Shown here: one piece after another, positions 49,834-58,447 of the stretch
How positions within the stretch are numbered: the stretch's first letter is position 1
Layout: every line of letters begins with the position of its first letter
NCBI RefSeq assembly: GCF_007655005.1
Contig: NZ_SZVW01000030.1
Span: forward strand, 1-64,000
Source of the DNA: Streptomyces tibetensis
GTDB lineage: Bacteria; Actinomycetota; Actinomycetes; Streptomycetales; Streptomycetaceae
Direction: 5' to 3'
DNA: 64,000 nucleotides
Notes under the pieces: model-generated
Told to the model about the DNA's origin: nothing
Seen by the model: the letters and a program-made list of their open reading frames with translations, nothing else
Databases searched by the model: none
Position numbers and translations under genes: made by a program

Positions 49834-50670
49834 GTGACTCAGCTGAGCATCTCCACGGGTACGGGCGCGTTCGACGCGATCGCGGCGGGTCCGCCCGAGG
49901 GCCGCCCGGCGCTGCTGCTGCACGGCTTCCCGCAGACAGGGCTGGTGTGGCAGCGGCAGATCGAGGCGTTGGCCGCACACGGCTACCGGGTGGTGGCACC
50001 CGACCAGCGTGGGTACTCCCCCGGCGCCCGCCCCCAGCGGCCCGAGGACTATCGCATCAGCCTTCTCGTGGACGACGTGGTCGCGATCACCAAGGCACTG
50101 GGCTGGGCGGCGTTCGACCTCGTCGGCCATGACTGGGGAGGCGCGGTGGCCTGGTGGACCGCGCACGCCCACCCCGGCCGCGTGCGCACTCTGACGGTGA
50201 TCTCGACTCCGCACCCCGGTGCTCTGGCCACCACCCTGCGCACCGACCAGGATCAGCGCAAACGCTCCCACTACATGATCGACTGGCGCGAAACACCGGC
50301 TACCGAGGAGCGCATGCTCGCCGACGATGCCAAGGAGCTTCGCGCCGCCTACGCCGGAAAGGTCCCGCAGGACAGCGTCGACGCCTACGTGTCGCGCCTG
50401 TCCCAGCCGGGCGCTCTCACAGCGGCGCTGAACTGGTACCGGGCCGGCCGTCCCGACGGCGCGATCGGCGTCATCGACGTGCCCACGCTGTACGTCTGGA
50501 GCACGGAGGACAGCGCGTTCGGCCCGGCAGCCGCTCAGGAGACCGAGCAATGGGTCAATGGGCCGTACCGGTTCGAGACGCTCCAGGGCGTCAGCCACTG
50601 GGTCCCCGAGGAGGCGCCCGAAACGCTGAGCCGCCTGCTGCTCCAACACCTGCAAGCGCACGGCGAGTAG
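49834..50670 (+). CDS. Alpha/beta hydrolase (epoxide hydrolase/dehalogenase-like)
   Basis: A 278-residue alpha/beta hydrolase. The oxyanion motif is LLLHGFPQTG. The nucleophile elbow is VGHDWGGAVAW, an Asp nucleophile as in epoxide hydrolases and haloalkane dehalogenases. The catalytic His is in GVSHWVPEEAPE. A cap region lies between about 140 and 200. GTG follows GAGGTGGGTC. It is divergent from the thiolase operon and may be controlled by the palindrome just upstream. Confidence 0.9.
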   Translation: MTQLSISTGTGAFDAIAAGPPEGRPALLLHGFPQTGLVWQRQIEALAAHGYRVVAPDQRGYSPGARPQRPEDYRISLLVDDVVAITKALGWAAFDLVGHDWGGAVAWWTAHAHPGRVRTLTVISTPHPGALATTLRTDQDQRKRSHYMIDWRETPATEERMLADDAKELRAAYAGKVPQDSVDAYVSRLSQPGALTAALNWYRAGRPDGAIGVIDVPTLYVWSTEDSAFGPAAAQETEQWVNGPYRFETLQGVSHWVPEEAPETLSRLLLQHLQAHGE

Positions 50671-50720
50671 TGAACCCGCAACGATTGTCCCGTTCGTCGA
50701 CTCTCCGAAGAGGTGACCCG

Positions 50721-51542
50721 ATGCAGACCGCCCGCGCGGCCTGGCGCCGTCTCGAGCCCGTTCACGGCATGATCTACTTCGTCCCCGAGGCAAGGCGACG
50801 GTACGCCGACCTCGGCCTGAGCGGTCGCGCCGGGTACTTCACCTCCAGGAGCGCCGCGTTCGGCCGGGCTTCCGCCGAGCTGATCATCTCGACCTTCTAC
50901 AACTTCAACCCCGATGTCGTGCGACAGGCGGTCGACGGGGCCTGGGACGCGACGACGCCGGAGCAGGTGCTGGACGCACGGTACGCCGCGGCGGGCGAAG
51001 CCCTGCGGCGGGCGGGAATCCACGAGTTGCCGGCCTTGGACGAGGTCTGGGCGCTGACCCGCCGGGCCGCCGAGGCGGCCTGCGCGCACGCGCAGGGCCG
51101 CCCGCTGTTCGCCGCCCATGCCGCACTGCCCTGGCCGGAGGAGCCGGTACTGCAACTGTGGCATGCCCAGACACTGCTCCGGGAGTTCCGTGGAGACGGC
51201 CACGTCGCGTGCCTGCTGAGCGAGGGTGTCGGAGGCTTGGAGGCGCTGATTCTGCACGCCGCGACCGGTGAGGTCCCCGTCGACTTCCTCAAGGCGAGCC
51301 GTGCATGGCCCGAGGAGGAGTGGGCCGACACCCAGGAGCACCTGCGCGAGCGAGGTCTCCTGGACGGCGACTCCCTCAGCCCGGAAGGCGTACGCCTGCG
51401 CCGGCACATCGAGGACCGCACCGACCGCCTGGCCCTGCCCGCCTACGCCGCCCTGGGTGACGCCGGCTGTGAGCGTCTCGCCGAACTCGCGAGCCCCTTC
51501 GGCCATGCCGTCGTCGAAGCCGGCCTTCTCAAACTGGGCTGA
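50721..51542 (+). CDS. SCO6745-like family protein
   Basis: A 273-residue, mostly helical protein with MQTARAAWRRLEPVHGMIYF at the start, ELIISTFYNFNPDVVRQAVD and PVLQLWHAQTLLREFRGDGH. The late part LLDGDSLSPEGVRLRRHIED resembles a winged helix of MarR-type architecture, so it may be a DNA-binding or sensor protein, but the family function is unknown. ATG at 50721 has GAAGAGG 7 nt upstream. It lies 50 nt after the hydrolase and is probably co-transcribed. Confidence 0.83.
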   Translation: MQTARAAWRRLEPVHGMIYFVPEARRRYADLGLSGRAGYFTSRSAAFGRASAELIISTFYNFNPDVVRQAVDGAWDATTPEQVLDARYAAAGEALRRAGIHELPALDEVWALTRRAAEAACAHAQGRPLFAAHAALPWPEEPVLQLWHAQTLLREFRGDGHVACLLSEGVGGLEALILHAATGEVPVDFLKASRAWPEEEWADTQEHLRERGLLDGDSLSPEGVRLRRHIEDRTDRLALPAYAALGDAGCERLAELASPFGHAVVEAGLLKLG

Positions 51543-51952
51543 CCGGGCCCTTCCCTTCCAGCGGTCGACGGGCGGGCGGCAGGGCTTGAAGCGGCGGCTC
51601 CTTGTGCTCCAGCAGTTCCATGTGCTCCCGTCGGCTGATTCCCACTCCCCCTGAGTGATGACATGGATGCGCCCGGCGGTTGACGCCCCTGGGAGCAGTC
51701 GTGAACGAGGCTCGAACTCCGGAGCTCTGATGGGAAGTTCAGGTGGATCGGTGGGATCAAGGGTGGCCGTCACTGCGCTGGAGAGACCCGGCGCATCAGC
51801 CTCTGCGTTTCGGTAGGGAGTGATCAGCCGGGCTGATCGCGGCGAACCGTGGTTGTTGGCCGCTTGCCGTCGGGCGGGCATGGCTGAGGCCCGACGCTCG
51901 GGTCGGGTGCTCCAGTTCCTCGGGTCGTGGGTGGGCGGGGACGGTGCGCCGG
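51543..51952. other. 410-nt region without supported gene
   Basis: No coding character on either strand that I would defend. It precedes the C-terminal end of an IS1380 remnant and may hold that element's degraded outer end. Confidence 0.45.
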
Positions 51953-52129
51953 TCAGGTCGCTGGCCGTGGCAGGGTGGGGAGGCGGGCGACCGCTCTGAC
52001 GAACTCGTCTCGCCAGGGCCAGGTAGCGGAGATCCGCAGGTAAAGGCGGCGGCCGCCGCGGGTGATGCGGGCGGCTGCGTGCAGCAGCCGGTAGCGGAGC
52101 TTCTTCGGCTCGGAAGTGAAACGCGGAGG
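51953..52129 (-). pseudogene. IS1380-family transposase, C-terminal remnant
   Basis: Fifty-eight codons read PPRFTSEPKKLRYRLLHAAA, then RITRGGRRLYLRISATWPWR and DEFVRAVARLPTLPRPAT. This is the typical basic C-terminus of IS1380 transposases (PKRLR...W, WPW, LxxLP). No catalytic part remains. A complementary N-terminal remnant in the same orientation lies at 55745-56039. Confidence 0.8.
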
Positions 52130-52203
52130 CTCATGCCGAGGTACACGTGATGGTGCGCGCCCCGGCGGGCTACGGCACCGAATCTGACGGCCGGCGGCAC
52201 GTA

Positions 52204-53097
52204 TCAGGTGGTCGAGGCAATTGCTCGGGTGACGGCCGTGATCGCCGGGGTGGGGCGGCCGGGGAGCCGCGCCACGAGAACCCGGCGGATCTCGGGAGGT
52301 GCGCCTTCGACGTGCAGCAGGCTCACCCCGGGCGGCAGCATCGGCGAGAGCCGCGAGGGCACCGTTGTCACCCCGAAGCCACCGGCGACCAGCTGAAGCT
52401 TCGTCAGCCAGTCGCGCGCGCAGTGGACGATGTCCGGCCGTCCGGGCAGGCCAGGCCAGACGCCGAGCAGCGGCTCGGCGTTCGACGCCGGGGCGGCAAT
52501 CCACGGGGCGTCGATCAATTCGTCGACGTGCACCGCGGTGCGGCCGGCGAACTCTCCGGTCGAAGGCACCGCCACGACAAGTTCGGTGTCCATGACGGTC
52601 TCGACGTGCAGGCGCGGCGACTCGCCGTCCAAAGGCCGGTGGGGCGGGCGGGACGTCAGCACGGCAAGGTCGATCGAGCCCGCGCGCAGTGCCCGGACCA
52701 GGGAGGGCGTGGTGCCCTCGGTAGTCGTGACCGTGATCTGCGGGTCGGTCGCCGCGAGGCGGGTGAGTGAGAGAGGCAGGATGGCCGCGCCCGCGCTCAG
52801 GAACAGTCCGAGCCGCACCAGTTCGGTACGCGAGACGGTGCCGGTGAGGTCGCGCTCGGCCGCCGTCAGACAGTCCAGGATCGTGCGAGCGTGGCGCAAC
52901 AGAGTCAGACCCGCGGGGGTGAGCCGCACTCCGTCAGGTCGGCGTTCGAACAGGGCGGCGCCCGCGCTTCGTTCGAGGGCGGCGGCCTGGCGTGAGACCG
53001 CCGACTGTGTGTAGCCGAGCCGGGTGGCTGCTGCGGTGAAGCTGCCGGACTCGGCGATCTGCCGCAGGACCCGTAGGCCTGTGCTGGAGATGTCCAT
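52204..53097 (-). CDS. LysR-family transcriptional regulator
   Basis: A 297-residue regulator. The HTH (about 4-62) reads GLRVLRQIAESGSFTAAATR, then LGYTQSAVSRQAAALERSAG. The effector domain (90-295) has RLGLFLSAGAAILPLSLTRL and VAGGFGVTTVPSRLSPMLPP. ATG at 53097 is preferred over 53115 by homologous start. It is divergent from the quinone-oxidoreductase gene with a 102-nt shared promoter region, so it probably controls that gene. Confidence 0.92.
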   Translation of the reverse strand: MDISSTGLRVLRQIAESGSFTAAATRLGYTQSAVSRQAAALERSAGAALFERRPDGVRLTPAGLTLLRHARTILDCLTAAERDLTGTVSRTELVRLGLFLSAGAAILPLSLTRLAATDPQITVTTTEGTTPSLVRALRAGSIDLAVLTSRPPHRPLDGESPRLHVETVMDTELVVAVPSTGEFAGRTAVHVDELIDAPWIAAPASNAEPLLGVWPGLPGRPDIVHCARDWLTKLQLVAGGFGVTTVPSRLSPMLPPGVSLLHVEGAPPEIRRVLVARLPGRPTPAITAVTRAIASTT

Positions 53098-53199
53098 GCG
53101 AGATACGCATACCACAGATGCTTGATCGTCGCTTCCCGCATGCCCGCCGGGTTCCTAGTGTCGATCCCGACGAACACGGACGAACACGGAGGTCATCAG

Positions 53200-54288
53200 G
53201 TGCGAGCAGCAGTTCTGACGCAGTTCGGTACCCCGCTCACGGTGCGGGAGGTTCCCGACCCCGAGGCCGGCGGCGGCGAGGTGGTGGTCGAGGTCCTCGC
53301 CGCCGGCGTGGCGCCCTACGCGGCTGAGGTCTTCAGCGGCGAGCGCAACTACCCCCTGGTCCCTCCCGTCGTGCCTGGCATCGGCGGCGTGGGACGGGTC
53401 GTCCACGTGGGCCCCGACGCCACCCGGCTGCGCCCCGGCGACCTGGTGTGGTGCGACCCGACGGTGCGCTCACGTGATGACGCCCTGACGCCCGACATCA
53501 CGCTCCAGGGCTGGAGTTCCCGCAGCGAGGGCGGCGCGCGCCTCGCCCGGTACCTGCACGACGGGTCGTTCGCCGAGCTCATGCGGGTCCCGACGGAGAA
53601 CGTCTTCCCGCTCCCCGCAGCGGCGGGGGACGACCCGGCCCGCTGGGCCGCGCTCGGCATGCACGTCATCCCTTACGGCGGGCTGCTGGCCGGCCGGCTC
53701 GCAGCCGGTGAGACGCTGCTCGTCAGCGGGGCCACCGGCAACCTCGGCAGCAGTGCGGTTGCGGTGGCGCTTGCCATGGGGGCGGGCCGCGTGGTCGCCC
53801 CAGGCCGCAACCAGGCCGCGCTCGACCTCCTCGCCGATCGGTTCGGTCCGCTCGTGCGCCCGGTTCCGCTCACCGGGGACGAGGCCGGCGACCGCGCGGC
53901 GATGTCCGCGGCGGCCGACGGCCCGATCGACATGGTGATCGACCTGCTACCGCCGAGCGCACCCAGCTCGGCAGCGCGCACGGCAGCCATGACCGTGCGC
54001 GAATACGGCCGCGTCGTTCTCATGGGCGGCGTCGGCATGCTCGGCGGCGACGACCTCGCCCTCCCGTACCCATGGATCATGCGCAACTCGATCACCGTGC
54101 GCGGCCAGTGGATGTACCCGCGTACAGCGAACGTCGGCATCATCCGGCTCCTCGCCTCGGGCACCCTGGACCTCGCCACCGAACGGGTCCGGTCGTTCGG
54201 CCTCGACGCCGTCAACGAGGCCGTCACGTACGCCGCCTCACATGGTGGCCCGTTCGACCGCACCACCCTCACCCCACCGGCTCGCTGA
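53200..54288 (+). CDS. Zinc-free MDR/quinone-oxidoreductase-like dehydrogenase
   Basis: A 362-residue medium-chain dehydrogenase. The GroES-like domain starts MRAAVLTQFGTPLTVREVPD and has VVPGIGGVGRVVHVGPDATR. The Rossmann motif is LLVSGATGNLGSSAVAVALA. No structural or catalytic Zn ligands are apparent, placing it with quinone oxidoreductase-like enzymes reducing quinones or enones with NADPH. GTG at 53200 has GGAGG 7 nt upstream. Paired with the divergent LysR gene. Confidence 0.9.
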   Translation: MRAAVLTQFGTPLTVREVPDPEAGGGEVVVEVLAAGVAPYAAEVFSGERNYPLVPPVVPGIGGVGRVVHVGPDATRLRPGDLVWCDPTVRSRDDALTPDITLQGWSSRSEGGARLARYLHDGSFAELMRVPTENVFPLPAAAGDDPARWAALGMHVIPYGGLLAGRLAAGETLLVSGATGNLGSSAVAVALAMGAGRVVAPGRNQAALDLLADRFGPLVRPVPLTGDEAGDRAAMSAAADGPIDMVIDLLPPSAPSSAARTAAMTVREYGRVVLMGGVGMLGGDDLALPYPWIMRNSITVRGQWMYPRTANVGIIRLLASGTLDLATERVRSFGLDAVNEAVTYAASHGGPFDRTTLTPPAR

Positions 54289-54709
54289 CAAGACCGACTG
54301 ATCCCCACATGTCAGCGCCACGTCCCCGCCCTCACGAGCGCAGGCCGCCATGCTGCTGCTGTTTCTCGCGAACAACCATGAGCCTCAAGATCACCAACTG
54401 CTGCCCGAACGGACGAAGATTCGCTGCTATTTGAAATGAACGAAGCCACTTGAGCCTGCTTCGTCCTCCGGACCTGCTCCCAGGACAGACACGCACAGGT
54501 CTGTTGGCCCTGATGCCGAATGTGGACGGAGTAGGGCGACATTCCCTGCATCCGTAGCCAGCTTCCGGACAAAATCCTTGCAGCTGGTCCTGGTCCGATG
54601 TGATCACTTCCGTCGGTGTCCATGCCCCTCGTGCTTTGCTTCTTCATTGGCGGAGGGGGGCATGCACCGTGCGACGGTGTGCTTCGCTGCGGGAGTCAGG
54701 GGGTGTGCG
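54289..54709. other. 421-nt region without supported gene
   Basis: No frame shows recognisable domains. The sequence is less GC-rich than the neighbours (for example 54350-54440), fitting scarred, formerly mobile DNA. Confidence 0.45.
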
Positions 54710-54913
54710 GTGAGCGGCGCGTCTCTGCCGTCACGTATCGGCCCGTTCCTCGTCGAGCGGCCGCTCGGCGCGGGCGGGATGGGGGAGGTGTACCTCGCCT
54801 ACTCGGTCGCGGGGGAACCGGTCGCCGTGAAGGTGATCCGGCCCGACCGCACGGACCCGCACACCCGCGCCCGCTTCGAACGCGAGGCGACCATCGCGGC
54901 ATCAAACCGCTGA
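54710..54913 (+). pseudogene. Truncated Ser/Thr protein kinase (N-lobe only)
   Basis: From GTG 54710 the frame reads VSGASLPSRIGPFLVERPLG, AGGMGEVYLAYSVAGEPVAV and KVIRPDRTDPHTRARFEREA. The Gly-rich loop (GAGGMGEVY) and the ATP-binding Lys (AVKVI) are intact, but the sequence ends at the expected alpha-C helix and runs into an IS5 fragment. The rest of the kinase is missing from the window. Confidence 0.88.
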
Positions 54914-55101
54914 TCGCCCGACGCGGCGTCGCCCACGGTTCCGCGGCGAAGGTGCGTTGGGTAGTAGAGCGCGCCTTCGCCTGGCTGCATCAATTCAAGC
55001 GACTCCGCATCCGTTGCGAGCGACGCGCTGACCTCCATCAGGGCCTACTCGAACTCGCCTGCAGCATCATCTGCTTGCGACGAATCCGCACTTCATCCTG
55101 A
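54895..55101 (+). mobile_element. IS5-family transposase C-terminal remnant
   Basis: The frame reads RGIKPLIARRGVAHGSAAKV, RWVVERAFAWLHQFKRLRIR, CERRADLHQGLLELACSIIC, then stops. The final catalytic Glu (WVVERAFAWL) and the IS5 group C-terminus are clear. The left part is absent and the junction with the kinase fragment falls near 54895. GATCAGTAAG at 55105-55114 may be its outer end; the same word recurs at 55733. Confidence 0.85.
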
Positions 55102-55134
55102 AATGATCAGTAAGTGCCCGAAACAGGATGTGTG

Positions 55135-55515
55135 TCAGGTGCCAGGGCGAGCACGCCACGCATCCTGGAGCGCCGGCTGCACGTCTTCCCCGAGAACGAG
55201 GTGTGTCGTCCTGCCCGGCAGGGTGGGCAGCTCAGCCCAGTGAGTCACCGTGTCATGGTCGGCAAGACCGTAGGGCAGACGGACATATCCGTCCGAGTCG
55301 ACGAAGCAGTCCCTGTGTTCCGTTCCGTCCTCACTGAAGTGCCGAGTCGTGAAGTACATCGGCCTTACCAGCCAGAACGCCTCCTCCACCGAGTTCTCGG
55401 ACTCAGCGCTGTCAGCTGGGTACCGGCCCGTGATCGCCGCTGCCACCGGTACACCGTCCCGCGGCAGTCTTTCACGTGCGTCAATCCAGGTCGTCTGCGT
55501 GTTCAGATTCGCCAT
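55135..55515 (-). CDS. AQJ64_40280-like (DUF551-type) hypothetical protein
   Basis: A 126-residue protein beginning MANLNTQTTWIDARERLPRD, with WLVRPMYFTTRHFSEDGTEH, CFVDSDGYVRLPYG and VTHWAELPTLPG. The pattern W(I/V)xxxERLPxxG ... VTHWxxLP is that of DUF551-related proteins found in phages and actinobacteria; function unknown. The ATG has GAGGAGAGGG directly upstream. It lies between two IS remnants and appears intact. Confidence 0.75.
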   Translation of the reverse strand: MANLNTQTTWIDARERLPRDGVPVAAAITGRYPADSAESENSVEEAFWLVRPMYFTTRHFSEDGTEHRDCFVDSDGYVRLPYGLADHDTVTHWAELPTLPGRTTHLVLGEDVQPALQDAWRARPGT

Positions 55516-55744
55516 CCCTCTCCTCGGTTAAGCGTTCGGATGCCTGTTTTCTGCCTATGCGCCCGCACATCGGCAAGACCGTTGTAACCGCTCTCGGCAT
55601 CCGGTAGGACTGCCCAGCGCTTGCGCAGGTTGCGTGAGCCGGGACGAACGCGGACCGAACACTCCCGACTGTCTGCCCTCCCTCTCGGATCGCCGCAGAT
55701 CACCAGCCGACACCGCGACCTCATTTTGCAACGATCAGTAAGAA

Positions 55745-56039
55745 CTCCGGCCAGGGCTTCGCCGCCGTGGTCTCGGCGGCTTGCAGCCAGGCGACATCCC
55801 GGGCGGTGGCTCTGGCCGAGCGCAGGCGCGCGAGTGCAGCCGAATCGATGCCGGCCAGCAGGCGCCAGGCGGTCGTGCCCGGTGCCACGCGGTCGCAGTG
55901 GACGCAGTGCGTCCGTGGAGGCGCTGGTCAGGCTGGTGACATTGGAGAGATCGGCCAGCAAGCGGGATCCGGCGTGGCCGACCACCCCGTGGCCATCGGC
56001 CGACACGACGAGCTTGGGACGCGACTGGGTAGGGTGCAC
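55745..56039 (-). pseudogene. IS1380-family transposase, N-terminal remnant with internal deletion
   Basis: From GTG 56039 the frame reads RPKLVVSADGHGVVGHAGSR and LLADLSNVTSLTSASTDALR, the IS1380 N-terminus. After GTGHD it jumps, by internal deletion and frame change, to TAWRLLAGIDSAALARLRSA, then RATARDVAWLQAAETTAAKP, normally about 50 residues later. The remnant ends where the word TTACTGATCGTTGCAAAATG, resembling an IS5 end, begins. About 220 nt on either side hold no gene I can support. Confidence 0.8.
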
Positions 56040-56272
56040 GCAGAAAGTGCCTTCCTGCTGCGATGACCGAGACCTTCGACAAGCCTCATCTTCCCAGCTC
56101 AGAAGGCAACTTTCGCCTTTCCGCTCAAGGCTTCGGACACCCCCATAAGCGAAACGCGCAGACTGGTGCGCACCGAGGGACAGAGCAATGCCCGTGCGAC
56201 CACAGGGAGTTGAGGGACCGTACAACCGACCCCCGGAACGCAACCTGAACCCGCTCCGAAGTCGGCCCGAAC

Positions 56273-56944
56273 TCAGACAGTCCCAGGTGTCACAAGCCCC
56301 GACTCGTACGCCACGATCACCAGTTGCGCCCGGTCCCGCGCCCCCAACTTGCCCATGATCCGGCTGACATGGGTCTTCGCGGTCAGCGGGCTGAGTCCCA
56401 ACGCGTCGGCGATCTCGGCGTTGTTGAGACCGCTCGCGACCAGCGCGAGCACCTGCCGTTCCCGTTCGGACAGCCCGCTCAGCCCGCCCACCGCGGATGT
56501 CGTCCCGGTGTTCGGCGCGCGCAGAAAGCGGGCGATCAGCCGCGAGGTGGGACCGGGCGAGAGGAGGGACTCCCCCGCGGCCACCGTCCGGATGGCGTCG
56601 AGGAGTTCGGCCGGCCTGATGTCCTTCACGAGGAAGCCGGACGCCCCGGCCCGCAGTGCCTCGACGATGTTCTCGTCGGTCTCGTACGTCGTCAGGACGA
56701 GCACCTTGACCCCCGCGAGATCCTCGTCGGCGGCGATGAGCCGGGTCGCCTCGATCCCGTCGAGGTCGGGCATGCGGATGTCCATCACGATGAGATCGGC
56801 CCGCGCCGACCGGGCCAGCGCCACGGCCTCCCGCCCGGTGCCCGCCTCGGCGACGACCTCCATGTCCCCGGCCGACGAAACGAGCATCGCGAAGGAGGCC
56901 CGTACGAGGTTCTGGTCGTCGGCCAGCAGTACGCGGATGGTCAT
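56273..56944 (-). CDS. NarL/LuxR-type response regulator
   Basis: A 223-residue regulator. The receiver domain (1-120) has acidic residues in VLLADDQNLVRAS, phospho-acceptor Asp in LIVMDIRMPDLDG, Thr in VLTTYETDE and Lys in FLVKDIRPAEL. The LuxR HTH (about 155-215) reads LSERERQVLALVASGLNNAE, IADALGLSPLTAKTHVSRIM. Its ATG overlaps the histidine-kinase stop by 4 nt. Confidence 0.95.
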   Translation of the reverse strand: MTIRVLLADDQNLVRASFAMLVSSAGDMEVVAEAGTGREAVALARSARADLIVMDIRMPDLDGIEATRLIAADEDLAGVKVLVLTTYETDENIVEALRAGASGFLVKDIRPAELLDAIRTVAAGESLLSPGPTSRLIARFLRAPNTGTTSAVGGLSGLSERERQVLALVASGLNNAEIADALGLSPLTAKTHVSRIMGKLGARDRAQLVIVAYESGLVTPGTV

Positions 56945-58308
56945 CGAACCTCGTCCTCCCGGGACAGCGGCAGTGTGGCGGTGACCTCGAAGCCCCCGGC
57001 GGGCCCCGGACCGGCGTCCAGTGTCCCGCCCACGCTACGGGCCCGCTCCCGCATTCCGATGAGCCCGAACCCCGGCCTGCCGTCGGACGGGCCCACTCCG
57101 CCGCCCGAGCCGTCGTCCCCGCCCGTCCCGTCGTCCCTGACACTCACCCGCAGTGCGCCGTCCGCGGTCCACAGACCCACTCGCACGGTGAGGTCCTCGC
57201 GGCCGCCGTGACGTACGGCGTTGGTGAGCGCCTCCTGCACGATGCGGTACGCGGTGGCGCCAACGGAGGGCGGGATGTCGTCCGCGCGGACGGACAGTTC
57301 GACCTTGGCCCCGGCCACCCGGCCGGTCTCCGCGAGAGCGGCCAGTCCGTCGATCCCGGGCAGCGGCCCCCGCATGTCCTCGGCCCCGGAAACAGAGCCG
57401 GACACGGAACCGGGCCCCGCTCCCAGATCCGCGCCCACTCCCACGACTGTGTCATGCGCCCGCAGCACCTCCAGCGTCGTACGCAGTTCTGCCCGGGCGG
57501 TCCGGCAGGTCCCCGCGATGTCGTCCAGTGCCTGGGCGACGGCCTTGCGGTCGAGGCGCTCGGGGTCGGCGGTGAGGACGTGGGCCGCCACGGACGTCTG
57601 CACGCCGATGAGTGTGATGCTGTGGGCGAGCAGGTCGTGCAGGTCACGGGCGATCCGCAGCCGTTCCTCGGCGACGCGGCGCCTGGCCTCCTCCTCCCGG
57701 GTGTGTTCGGCACGTTCGGCCCGCTCGACGATGGAGGCGACGTACCGGCGGTAGTAGCGGACGTCGATACCGATGAACAGGACCGCGATGATCCAGCCGG
57801 AGATCTCCAGGGACTCCAGCGCCCCCTCCGAGTTGGTGAGGCCGTTGCTGATCAGTGTCGGGCCGAGGACGGCGACACCGGTGAGCAGCGTGCGGCGTAC
57901 GGCGCCGGTCGCCGCCACGGTGTAGAGCGCCAGGACGATCGCGGGGGCGGGCAGGGCGGGGTTGTAGTCGAGGGCGTAGTACGGAGCCATGCACGCCACC
58001 ACCCCGAGCAGGGCCACCAACGGACTGCGCCGCCGCCATACGAGGGGCACGTGCCCGGCGAGCAGCAGCATCCAGCTGAGATGGTCGGGCCGGGTCCCTT
58101 CGCTGCCCGTCAGGGTGATGGCTACGGCGAGCACGGCGACGCACAGGGCGAGGACCGCGTCGTTGCGGGTGCGGTGCGGTGCGGTCAGCGGTTCGCGGTT
58201 GATGGCGGACAGGATGCGCTCGACGCGACGGGACCGCCCGCCGCCACCGGCCGCCGTCTCCGCCGCCGACCGGTCGCGTACCCCTGTGGTCGTTCCCCGT
58301 TCTTCCAC
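56941..58308 (-). CDS. Sensor histidine kinase (HisKA_3 type)
   Basis: A 455-residue kinase. About five membrane helices occupy residues 45-200 (LALCVAVLAVAITLTG, SWMLLLAGHVPLVWRRRSPL, APAIVLALYTVAATG). The phospho-His is in RLRIARDLHDLLAHSITLIG and the HATPase region has VQEALTNAVRHGGREDLTVR and GFGLIGMRERARSVGG. A Gly/Ser repeat (GAGPGSVSGSVSGAE) interrupts the catalytic part. GTG at 58308 has GGAAG about 8 nt upstream. Together with the regulator it probably controls the MMPL exporter encoded upstream on the same strand. Confidence 0.92.
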   Translation of the reverse strand: MEERGTTTGVRDRSAAETAAGGGGRSRRVERILSAINREPLTAPHRTRNDAVLALCVAVLAVAITLTGSEGTRPDHLSWMLLLAGHVPLVWRRRSPLVALLGVVACMAPYYALDYNPALPAPAIVLALYTVAATGAVRRTLLTGVAVLGPTLISNGLTNSEGALESLEISGWIIAVLFIGIDVRYYRRYVASIVERAERAEHTREEEARRRVAEERLRIARDLHDLLAHSITLIGVQTSVAAHVLTADPERLDRKAVAQALDDIAGTCRTARAELRTTLEVLRAHDTVVGVGADLGAGPGSVSGSVSGAEDMRGPLPGIDGLAALAETGRVAGAKVELSVRADDIPPSVGATAYRIVQEALTNAVRHGGREDLTVRVGLWTADGALRVSVRDDGTGGDDGSGGGVGPSDGRPGFGLIGMRERARSVGGTLDAGPGPAGGFEVTATLPLSREDEVR

Positions 58309-58394
58309 GGCTCCATCTTCCGGTACTCGTGCGGGAACCCGGGCGCCCCTACGTAAGGAGAGGCACCTGGGCGGGCCCGCCGGATCAAGGTGCA

Positions 58395-58447
58395 CGATCA
58401 GCGTGCTCGATCAGAGCGTTCGATCGAGGCCTTCGATCAGCGTGCTC
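58395..58447. repeat. Direct repeat CGATCAGCGTGCTC
   Basis: Identical 14-bp copies at 58395-58408 and 58434-58447, spaced 39 bp, with extra TCGATCAG words between them. They lie between the MMPL stop and the kinase start and could be binding sites for a regulator such as the adjacent response regulator. Confidence 0.5.
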
